A DNA stretch of 5,143 nt, taken from assembly GCA_002840115.1 (NCBI GenBank), contig PGZG01000135.1:1-5143 (forward strand), in the 5' to 3' direction. Shown in pieces: positions 1-5,106 of the stretch (positions within the stretch are counted from its first letter, which is position 1; the number at the start of each line of letters is the position of its first letter). The notes under the pieces were generated by a model. The model made no database searches and was not told the origin of the DNA. It saw nothing but the letters and a program-made list of their open reading frames with translations. The translations under genes and the position numbers were made by a program. The stretch comes from Gammaproteobacteria bacterium HGW-Gammaproteobacteria-14 (lineage in GTDB: Bacteria > Pseudomonadota > Gammaproteobacteria > Pseudomonadales > Alcanivoracaceae).

Positions 1-783
1 ATGGTGGGTCACGATGAAAAAGACTCCACCAGTTTGAACCGCCCTGCCGATGATTATTTACGCAACCTGAATACGCCGCTTACTGGATTAACCGTTGGCC
101 TGCCCGAAGAGTTTTTCCCAACCACTCTTGATGGGCGCATAGCTGATATCACCCATAATGTTGCCCGGGAACTGGAGCGACAGGGCGCAAAAGTGGTGAG
201 CATCTCGCTACCGAATGTGCGCCTATCGGTGCCTGCGTATTATGTAATTGCTCCAGCGGAAGCATCCTCCAACCTGTCCCGATTTGATGGCGTTCGTTAT
301 GGCTATCGCTGCGACAACCCGGAGGACCTGATGGACCTCTATAAACGCTCCCGCAGCGAGGGTTTTGGTGAAGAAGTTAAACGTCGCATTCTGGTTGGCA
401 CCTATGCACTGTCCCATGGCTACTACGACGCCTACTATTTGCGCGCACAAAAAGTGCGACGCTTGATCAGCGATGATTTTGCACGTGCCTATCAGCAGGT
501 CGACATCATCCTCGGCCCGACATCACCGGAACTGGCTTTCCCGCTGGGCGCCAAAAAAGATGACCCGGTAACCATGTACATGGCCGATGTATTTACCATC
601 GCCGTCAATCTGGCCGGTTTGCCGGCGCTATCCATGCCCGCGGGTTTTATCGATAACTTGCCCGCTGGCGTTCAACTGATTGGCAACTATTTCTGTGAAA
701 GCCAACTGCTTAATACAGCCCATCAGTACCAACAAGCCACCGACTGGCATCGTCAAATGCCTACCATTGGAGGTGGTCAATGA
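1..783 (+). CDS. gatA: Glutamyl-tRNA(Gln)/aspartyl-tRNA(Asn) amidotransferase subunit A, C-terminal part (5' end outside window)
   Basis: This is the amidase subunit of GatCAB, which hydrolyses glutamine and passes ammonia to GatB for tRNA-dependent Gln/Asn synthesis in the cytosol. The visible 260 residues match the C-terminal half of GatA: GHDEKDST near the start, RCDNPEDLMDLYKRSR (103-118), EVKRRILVGTYALS (125-138), GYYDAYYLRAQKVRRLI (140-156), GPTSP (172-176) and NLAGLPALSMP (203-213). R129 and D196 have the same spacing as the glutamine-binding Arg358 and Asp425 that I recall for S. aureus GatA. GatA is about 485 residues long, so roughly 229 N-terminal residues, including the Lys-Ser-Ser catalytic triad, lie upstream. 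The ATG at base 1 is an internal methionine and not the start. The gene ends in an ATGA overlap with gatB. gatC would be expected upstream, but it cannot be seen here. Confidence 0.97.
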   Translation: MVGHDEKDSTSLNRPADDYLRNLNTPLTGLTVGLPEEFFPTTLDGRIADITHNVARELERQGAKVVSISLPNVRLSVPAYYVIAPAEASSNLSRFDGVRYGYRCDNPEDLMDLYKRSRSEGFGEEVKRRILVGTYALSHGYYDAYYLRAQKVRRLISDDFARAYQQVDIILGPTSPELAFPLGAKKDDPVTMYMADVFTIAVNLAGLPALSMPAGFIDNLPAGVQLIGNYFCESQLLNTAHQYQQATDWHRQMPTIGGGQ

Positions 784-2231
784 GCGCTTGGGAAACCGTT
801 ATTGGCTTGGAAATTCATGTCCAACTTGCCACCCAAACGAAGATATTTTCCGCCGCCAGCACAGCCTTCGGCGCCAGTCCGAATAGCAATGCGTCGCTGG
901 TTGACCTGGCATTACCTGGCACCCTGCCGGTATTAAACCGGGAGGCGGTCAACCTGGCCGTAAAGTTCGGCTTGGCTGTAGGCGCTGAAATTAATCGGCG
1001 CTCTACATTCGAACGAAAAAACTACTTCTACCCGGATCTCCCCAAGGGCTATCAAACCACCCAGCTGGCAGAACCCATCGTTGGCGCGGGCGTTGTTCAA
1101 GTCCCACTGGATAACGGCCAACAAAAATCCGTTCGCATTCATCACGCCCATCTGGAAGAGGATGCTGGAAAGTCCCTTCATGAAGACTTTCATGGCATGA
1201 CCGGCATCGACCTTAACCGTGCGGGCACGCCACTGATCGAAATTGTTACCGAGCCGGATATGCGCAGCGCAGAGGAGGCCGTTGCCTTTGCTCGAACGTT
1301 GCATGGCCTGGTTACCGCGATTGGCATTTGCGACGGCGACATGTCACAAGGGTCCATGCGTTTTGACGTTAATGTATCGGTAAGGCGTCAGGGCGACGAG
1401 AAACTGGGCACCCGAACAGAAACCAAAAACTTGAACTCTTTCCGCTTTATGGAAATGGCCATTCACAAAGAAGTGGAACGCCAGATTGATATTCTTGAAG
1501 ACGGCGGCAGCATCACCCAGGAAACCCGGTTATTTAACGGAGATACCGGCGAATCCCGCGCCATGCGCAGCAAGGAGGATGCCAATGATTATCGCTACTT
1601 CCCATGCCCGGACCTGTTACCGGTTTTGATCTCCGAGGAACAAATTGAAGCATTAAGAGCCAGCCTGCCAGAATTGCCGGCACAGCGGCTGGGACGATTT
1701 ATGGCAACGTTTGGGCTGTCGGATTATGACGCTCGCATGCTGTCTGGCGATCAAGGCATGGCGAACTACTTTGAGGCGGTTACCGCAATTTGTCAGGATG
1801 CCAAGCTAGCGGCCAACTGGATTATGGGCGAGGTAAGCGCCAAGCTGAATACAGAGAGCCTGCCCATTAATGAATGCCCAGTGAGTGCTGAACATCTGGC
1901 GGAATTGATACTGCGCCTGAAAGACAACACCATCAGCTCGAAAATTGCCAAGCAGGTATTTGAAGCCTGCTGGCACGGCGAAGGGAGCCCGGATCAAATT
2001 ATCGACACTCGCGGCCTCCGCCAGGTTTCCGATAGCGGTGCGCTAACCTCATTGGTTGCAGAAATTCTGCAGAATAATGCAGCGCAAACCGAAGCCTATC
2101 GTGCAGCCGATGAAACCAAACGTAAAAAAATGTTTGGTTTCTTCGTCGGGCAAGCCATGAAAGCCACTCAGGGAAAAGCCAATCCTCAACAGCTGAATGA
2201 CTTATTACGTCAGGCATTGGAGCAATCATGA
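780..2231 (+). CDS. gatB: Aspartyl/glutamyl-tRNA amidotransferase subunit B
   Basis: GatB binds the misacylated tRNA, activates the Glu or Asp side chain with ATP and amidates it with ammonia from GatA. The 483 residues are full length for the family. The cradle domain starts with WETVIGLEIHVQL (4-16). The family signature DLNRAGTPLIEI is at 144-155. H13, E126/E127 in HLEEDAGK (124-131) and E154 fit the metal-binding positions known in S. aureus GatB. TETKNLNSFRF (213-223) and YRYFPCPDLLP (271-281) are further conserved blocks. In the second, Cys276 sits where Glu is common, which is probably harmless. The C-terminal YqeY-like tail (about 400-480) contains FFVGQAMKATQGKANP. The start is fixed by GGAGGT at 769-774, five bases before the ATG, and by the 4-base overlap with gatA. 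Its own stop overlaps the next gene in the same way, so the three genes are probably co-translated. Confidence 0.98.
   Translation: MSAWETVIGLEIHVQLATQTKIFSAASTAFGASPNSNASLVDLALPGTLPVLNREAVNLAVKFGLAVGAEINRRSTFERKNYFYPDLPKGYQTTQLAEPIVGAGVVQVPLDNGQQKSVRIHHAHLEEDAGKSLHEDFHGMTGIDLNRAGTPLIEIVTEPDMRSAEEAVAFARTLHGLVTAIGICDGDMSQGSMRFDVNVSVRRQGDEKLGTRTETKNLNSFRFMEMAIHKEVERQIDILEDGGSITQETRLFNGDTGESRAMRSKEDANDYRYFPCPDLLPVLISEEQIEALRASLPELPAQRLGRFMATFGLSDYDARMLSGDQGMANYFEAVTAICQDAKLAANWIMGEVSAKLNTESLPINECPVSAEHLAELILRLKDNTISSKIAKQVFEACWHGEGSPDQIIDTRGLRQVSDSGALTSLVAEILQNNAAQTEAYRAADETKRKKMFGFFVGQAMKATQGKANPQQLNDLLRQALEQS
2112..2141 (+). repeat. Inverted repeat (10 bp perfect, 12 bp with a G-U pair) inside gatB
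   Basis: GAAACCAAAC (2112-2121) is the exact reverse complement of GTTTGGTTTC (2132-2141). In RNA the stem can extend by one G-U and one U-A pair, leaving a loop of six A residues from a run of seven (2124-2130). It lies over the codons for ETKRKKMFGF in the conserved C-terminal tail of GatB, 90 bases before the stop. No function is evident. It may be a by-product of conserved codons. Confidence 0.6.
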
Positions 2232-3025
2232 GCACTCTGCTACGAGACCGGGTCAGCATTGATTACCGCGAGCACCTCGCAATCGTTACGCTATCACGGG
2301 CAGATAAGTACAACGGTCTTGATCTGCCAATCATGCACGCGCTGGTGGAGGCCGCAAAACAGATACGCCGCCATCAAGGTATCCGCGCAGTGATTATCCG
2401 TGGAGACGGCCCGGCTTTCTGTGCCGGCCTGGATTTCGCGTCTGTCACGCGCAAACCACTAGCCGTTGTAGGTGCCTTTATTCCCTGGGGTCGGCGCGCC
2501 AATCTATTTCAAAGAATGTGCCTGATCTGGCGTGAACTGCCCGTACCCGTTATCGCTGTAACACACGGCTACTGCTTCGGGGGCGGCATGCAGCTAATCC
2601 TTGGCTGCGACTTCCGTTTCAGCACCCCGGACTGTCAGTTCTCGGTCATGGAAATCCAGTGGGGCCTTATTCCAGACATGAGCGCATCCGTAACATTGCG
2701 AGAGCTAGTCGCTGTGGATGTGGCCATGGAGCTAACCATGACGGGACGTAAGCTCAGCGGCCAAGAGGCGCTTAACCTGAATCTGGTCACCGGCGTTAGC
2801 GATGACCCCATGGCCATGGCCGAACAACTTGCAGACGCCATTGCCAGCCGTTCACCAGATGCGGTCAGAGCCAGCAAACGATTGTTCCGCCGCACATGGT
2901 TGGCCAGCGAACGTCGCGCACTGGCACAGGAGCGAAAACTACAACTTGGTTTGCTCACCGGCAGCAATCAACGTGAAGCCATGAAGGCCAACTTTGAAAA
3001 ACGCTCGCCACGCTTCAAGTCCTGA
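2228..3025 (+). CDS. Crotonase/enoyl-CoA hydratase-isomerase superfamily protein
   Basis: This is a complete 265-residue crotonase-fold protein, probably acting on an acyl-CoA thioester in the cytosol. The oxyanion-hole segments are FCAGLD (64-69) and GYCFGGG (114-120); L68 and G119 align with rat mitochondrial enoyl-CoA hydratase Ala98 and Gly141. The hydratase catalytic pair Glu144/Glu164 falls on Q122 and E142, with the same 20-residue spacing, so the first Glu is lost. D150, eight residues after E142, matches Asp204 of rat dienoyl-CoA isomerase, whose acidic residues are Asp176/Glu196/Asp204. This points to an isomerase or other crotonase reaction rather than standard hydration; the substrate is unknown. 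The C-terminal REAMKANFEKRSPRFKS is typical of the fold, so the gene is not truncated. The start is set by GGAG at 2219-2222 and an ATGA overlap with gatB. A beta-oxidation-type enzyme coupled to gatB is a curious pairing. Confidence 0.9.
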   Translation: MSTLLRDRVSIDYREHLAIVTLSRADKYNGLDLPIMHALVEAAKQIRRHQGIRAVIIRGDGPAFCAGLDFASVTRKPLAVVGAFIPWGRRANLFQRMCLIWRELPVPVIAVTHGYCFGGGMQLILGCDFRFSTPDCQFSVMEIQWGLIPDMSASVTLRELVAVDVAMELTMTGRKLSGQEALNLNLVTGVSDDPMAMAEQLADAIASRSPDAVRASKRLFRRTWLASERRALAQERKLQLGLLTGSNQREAMKANFEKRSPRFKS

Positions 3026-3046
3026 CCATTAACGACCTCAATACAT

Positions 3047-3072
3047 CTGGCTGTGATGCGCAGCACAGCCAG
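3047..3072 (+). terminator. Hairpin after the gatA-gatB-crotonase operon, possible terminator
   Basis: CTGGCTGTG (3047-3055) and CACAGCCAG (3064-3072) form a perfect 9-bp stem with an 8-base loop, 21 bases after the crotonase stop. No T-run follows directly, so it is not a textbook intrinsic terminator. A second, weak stem (CCCT 3096-3099 with AGGG 3110-3113) is followed by TTTT at 3114-3117. The hairpin could end transcription weakly, protect the 3' end of the mRNA, or bind a protein. The rest of the 141-base gap shows no convincing promoter. Confidence 0.45.
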
Positions 3073-3166
3073 GACGACAACCAGACCCGTTATCGCCCTG
3101 TCTGGCATTAGGGTTTTGCTTCATACTGCCACTTAATCACATCTCATGTAGCGGAGACCGACCATC

Positions 3167-3961
3167 ATGATTTCGCTTGCCGAACCCACCAGCGGATTCC
3201 CTCCTCTTGCGCGCCAATACAAGCGGTTAGTCCACGAGTTACTGGAAGGGCTTCAACTCAGCACCGAGTCGGTTTCGCTACCCGTCACCAGCAATGCGTT
3301 CACTGTCGGCATGACACCGGGCAGATCCTATCTGGTGAAATCCGGCATGGTCGGGATGACCTGCGCGGGACGAAAATTATTTACCTGGGACGAAGGTGAT
3401 CTGATATTACCGGACGCAGCCCCGGAAGCCTCAGACACTGTGCAGTACTACTGTGATGGCCCTGCGCTGCTACACAGCTATGACACTCTGGAACTGGTCA
3501 GATCCGCACTGGCGTCTGATGCTAACGCTCGCCTCTGGACGCGACTGCTGATGACACAACAGGGCATTCTTACCCGGATGCTCGCTGCCCAATCCGATGC
3601 GGAAACACAAACCACCCCCGGCTTTGCCTACTATCAGCCTGGCGATATCATTATTGAGCAAGGCGACCGCGCCGATTATGTATTCAGTTTATTTGAAGGT
3701 AGTGCCGACGTACTGGTCGACAACGTGGTCGTCGGAGAGGTGGTAGAAGGTGAAGTAATCGGTGCACTAGCGCTGCTGATGCACTCCCCTCGCTCTGCAA
3801 CTGTTCGGGCAAAAACCCGCTGCTCGGTGGTCAAAGTACCCAAGGATCAGTTCAAAACGCTGATCCGCAACAACCCCACCATGATCCATGGGCTAATGAC
3901 CGACATGGCCAGGCAAATCAAGAAGCTCAATGAACGAGTGGTACAGCTTTCCGGCCAATAA
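3167..3961 (+). CDS. Tandem cyclic nucleotide-binding-domain protein, first domain degenerate
   Basis: This 264-residue protein, with no signal peptide or membrane segment, probably acts as a cytosolic ligand sensor or regulatory subunit. The second half (about 152-264) is a clear cyclic-nucleotide-binding (CNB) fold: YYQPGDIIIEQGD (155-167), the turn EGSADVLV (177-184), and the phosphate-binding cassette VIGALALLMHSPRSATVRA (197-215). R209 is the phosphate-binding Arg, but A200 replaces the Glu that contacts the ribose 2'-OH in cAMP receptors. The first half (about 36-140) looks like a worn copy of the same fold (SYLVKSGMVGM, GRKLFTWDEGDLILPD) with no cassette. The end (248-261) is helical and possibly coiled-coil. 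There is no helix-turn-helix, kinase or cyclase domain, so it is not a CRP-type transcription factor. The start has GGAG at 3153-3156, ten bases upstream, slightly far. The gene stands alone, 141 bases after the crotonase, and converges on the minus-strand pair. Its true ligand is unknown. Confidence 0.88.
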   Translation: MISLAEPTSGFPPLARQYKRLVHELLEGLQLSTESVSLPVTSNAFTVGMTPGRSYLVKSGMVGMTCAGRKLFTWDEGDLILPDAAPEASDTVQYYCDGPALLHSYDTLELVRSALASDANARLWTRLLMTQQGILTRMLAAQSDAETQTTPGFAYYQPGDIIIEQGDRADYVFSLFEGSADVLVDNVVVGEVVEGEVIGALALLMHSPRSATVRAKTRCSVVKVPKDQFKTLIRNNPTMIHGLMTDMARQIKKLNERVVQLSGQ

Positions 3962-3981
3962 GGGCGTCTTGCAGAGCAAAA

Positions 3982-4296
3982 CTATCGCAGAACAAACCAC
4001 AGCAGACTGGCAAGCCCGGCAACCGCCACCAGCAGCAACAGGATAATCAACCCCAGCGGGGACGACTTGCCTGCCGAGGCATTCTCTTCGGCGGAAGATT
4101 CATCAACTGTAATGATCGGCGTTGCGGGCAAAGTAGCAGGCCCATTATCCGGATCACTGGGAGCGGACTGCCCGGTCCAGTGACAGATAATTTCCCGGCG
4201 GCGACGCCGGAACTCCGCAGCTCCCAGGGCAGCATTGCTGTAATCTTCCGCCAACGCCAACAACTCCGCATTCAACTGCTTGAGCGTGTCATTCAT
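3982..4296 (-). CDS. Small tail-anchored membrane protein with SHOCT-like N-terminus, function unknown
   Basis: I do not recognise a named family for this 104-residue protein. Residues 1-40 are predicted helical: an amphipathic stretch LKQLNAELLALAEDYS, then GAAEFRRRRREII (25-37). The pattern of a Leu-rich helix, a turn and then EF followed by basic residues resembles the short SHOCT domain, though SHOCT is usually C-terminal. Residues 41-79 are a Pro/Ser/Ala/Asp/Glu-rich linker without clear fold. Residues 81-103 are one strongly hydrophobic helix (LGLIILLLLVAVAGLASLLWFVL) ending in a single Arg. With no signal peptide this suggests a C-terminal tail anchor, with the N-terminal domain in the cytoplasm. 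The start is supported by GGAGG (4304-4308), seven bases upstream, and an ATGA overlap with the phosphatase gene. The product may bring the phosphatase or its targets to the membrane; this is inference from the operon only. Confidence 0.8.
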   Translation of the reverse strand: MNDTLKQLNAELLALAEDYSNAALGAAEFRRRRREIICHWTGQSAPSDPDNGPATLPATPIITVDESSAEENASAGKSSPLGLIILLLLVAVAGLASLLWFVLR

Positions 4297-5018
4297 GCGG
4301 AAACCTCCGCAGAAACCACAATCACCGATACGTTATCTCTGGCGCCGGCAGCGATAGCGCCATCAATCAGGCTCTGGGCTGATGCATCCACGGTGCCAGC
4401 CATCAAGGTATCGCGAATATCCTCTCGCGATACCTCGTTATACAACCCGTCACTACAGAGTAAAAAGCGATCGCCCGGCGTAATATCGAACATCACCACA
4501 TCCACCACCAGATGAGCGGAGCCCCCTACAGCACGGGTAATCACATTAGCGTTGGGGTGGTTTTCTGCCTCATCTTCTGACAGCAAGCCAGCATCGACCA
4601 GACGCTGCACCTGACTATGATCACGGGAGATTTGCTCCAGCTCTTCGCCACGCAACCGATAAAGGCGGGAATCTCCGGCCCACAAACAGGCTCCGTACCC
4701 TTCTGCCGCCAACATCACCACCACGGTGGCTCCCATCACACGGCCTTCAAACTCACGGGTCGCGTGATCACGCAGGGTCTGGTTAACCGCGTTAAGGGCA
4801 TCCTCAACCTGATCGACAAAAACACTGAAATTATCCGGACGGGCTACCCTGGATAATGCGGCAGTCACCATGCTGCTGGCCACGTCGCCAGCTTCATGGC
4901 CGCCCATGCCATCCGCTACGGCCCACAGGCCGATGGCAGGCACGGCGACCACCGCATCTTCATTATGTTTACGCTTGATGCCCCGATCAGTCAGGGCGCA
5001 GTATCGCCAGTCCGCCAC
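4293..5018 (-). CDS. PP2C-family (PPM) serine/threonine protein phosphatase
   Basis: This is a metal-dependent Ser/Thr phosphatase, 241 residues from the chosen start, the usual size for single-domain bacterial Stp1/PrpC/PppA-type enzymes. Motifs appear in order: RKHNED (16-21), ADGMGGHEAGD (35-45), GATVV (96-100), WAGDSRLYR (113-121), RDHSQVQRLV (132-141), NVITRAVG (158-165), LLCSDGLYNEV (186-196) and ARDNVSVIVV (226-235). D21, D36, D190 and D228 are the expected metal ligands, and D116 matches the third-metal Asp, so it should be active. I chose GTG at 5018: translation then begins MADWRYCALTDRG, like most relatives, and GGGG (5024-5027) lies five bases upstream. A longer frame from TTG at 5057 adds 13 unconserved residues and has no Shine-Dalgarno site. 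It is soluble, has no extra domains, and is followed by the overlapping tail-anchored gene. A cognate kinase is not visible. It could belong to a type VI secretion or a general phospho-signalling set; the window cannot tell. Confidence 0.93.
   Translation of the reverse strand: MADWRYCALTDRGIKRKHNEDAVVAVPAIGLWAVADGMGGHEAGDVASSMVTAALSRVARPDNFSVFVDQVEDALNAVNQTLRDHATREFEGRVMGATVVVMLAAEGYGACLWAGDSRLYRLRGEELEQISRDHSQVQRLVDAGLLSEDEAENHPNANVITRAVGGSAHLVVDVVMFDITPGDRFLLCSDGLYNEVSREDIRDTLMAGTVDASAQSLIDGAIAAGARDNVSVIVVSAEVSA
4294..4311 (-). promoter_or_regulatory. Hairpin enclosing the ribosome-binding site and start of the tail-anchored gene
   Basis: On the minus strand TGCGGA (4311-4306), loop GGTT (4305-4302) and TCCGCA (4301-4296) form a perfect 6-bp stem. 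The last A is the first base of the ATG (4296-4294). The Shine-Dalgarno GGAGG (4308-4304) is split between stem and loop. Ribosomes finishing the phosphatase gene, whose TGA is at 4295-4293, would melt this hairpin. It therefore probably couples translation of the small protein to that of the phosphatase. Confidence 0.5.
4406..4435. repeat. 11-bp perfect inverted repeat inside the phosphatase gene
   Basis: AGGTATCGCGA (4406-4416) and TCGCGATACCT (4425-4435) are exact reverse complements separated by 8 bases. Both arms contain the palindrome TCGCGA. The repeat lies over the codons for EVSREDIRDT, just after the DGLY motif and about 110 bases before the stop. It would form a stable stem in the phosphatase mRNA and, as DNA, could be a symmetrical protein-binding site. 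No role is known to me. Confidence 0.65.
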
Positions 5019-5023
5019 GCATA

Positions 5024-5027
5024 CCCC
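5024..5027 (-). promoter_or_regulatory. Ribosome-binding site deciding the GTG start of the phosphatase gene
   Basis: GGGG (minus strand, 5027-5024, within CGCGGGGT) is five bases before GTG 5018-5016. It is not a perfect GGAGG, but the alternative TTG at 5057 has nothing comparable upstream. An ATG at 5022-5020, in another frame, opens only an 11-codon frame and is unlikely to be used. Confidence 0.4.
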
Positions 5028-5040
5028 GCGGGTTATTAAT

Positions 5041-5070
5041 ATTCTTCCCTGACACAAGGTGGCCAGTTAA
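5041..5070 (-). promoter_or_regulatory. Weak candidate promoter for the phosphatase/tail-anchored pair
   Basis: On the minus strand TTAACT (5070-5065) and AAGAAT (5046-5041) are each 4/6 matches to sigma-70 boxes, with an 18-base spacer. Transcription would start near 5034. That suits the GTG start and would leave the TTG at 5057 untranscribed. The match is weak, and the area is AT-rich enough for alternatives such as TATTAA nearby. Confidence 0.2.
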
Positions 5071-5086
5071 CCGCCGACACAGCGGT
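5070..5086 (-). terminator. Short hairpin between the truncated upstream gene and the phosphatase gene
   Basis: ACCGC (5070-5074) and GCGGT (5082-5086) pair with a 7-base loop. An overlapping alternative pairs CCGAC (5074-5078) with GTCGG (5085-5089). It follows the putative stop at 5107 on the minus strand. There is no T-run, the stem is only 5 bp, and it overlaps the candidate promoter, so a terminator role is tentative. Confidence 0.2.
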
Positions 5087-5106
5087 CGGAGGGGAGTACG
5101 TAAACC

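Noticed and set aside
933..1304. Minus-strand open frame of 123 codons opposite gatB
   Set aside because: It lies across the conserved cradle domain of gatB and shows no motif of its own.
2121..2131. A7 run in gatB as a programmed frameshift site
   Set aside because: The reading frame continues normally into conserved GatB residues, the run is short for transcriptional slippage, and the heptamer is not in the proper X XXY YYZ phase.
2635..2967. Minus-strand open frame of 110 codons opposite the crotonase gene
   Set aside because: It has a low-complexity Ser/Ala/Arg/Met-rich translation, typical of the complement of a real gene, and the crotonase motifs on the other strand are clear.
3056..3136. 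A 26-codon open frame between the crotonase and CNB genes, starting at ATG 3056
   Set aside because: It has no ribosome-binding site, starts in the loop of the hairpin at 3047-3072, and has a Thr/Arg-rich sequence with no recognisable pattern.
3116..3150. Promoter for the CNB gene using TTGCTT with downstream AT-rich boxes
   Set aside because: No -10-like hexamer lies at 16-18 bases; the better boxes (CATACT, TTAATC, CATGTA) have wrong spacing. A promoter is likely in this gap but cannot be placed.
3962..3981. Bidirectional terminator in the 20-base gap between the convergent genes
   Set aside because: Only a 4-bp stem (TTGC/GCAA) can be drawn and there is no suitable T-run on either strand.
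4467..4474. GCGATCGC octamer, the HIP1-type palindrome of cyanobacteria
   Set aside because: I noticed only one copy, in coding sequence, and nothing else suggests a cyanobacterium; chance is sufficient.
4180..4515. Plus-strand open frame of 111 codons opposite the tail-anchored and phosphatase genes
   Set aside because: It is antisense to two well-supported overlapping genes, its translation resembles no family I know, and it is best explained as a shadow of the real coding frames.
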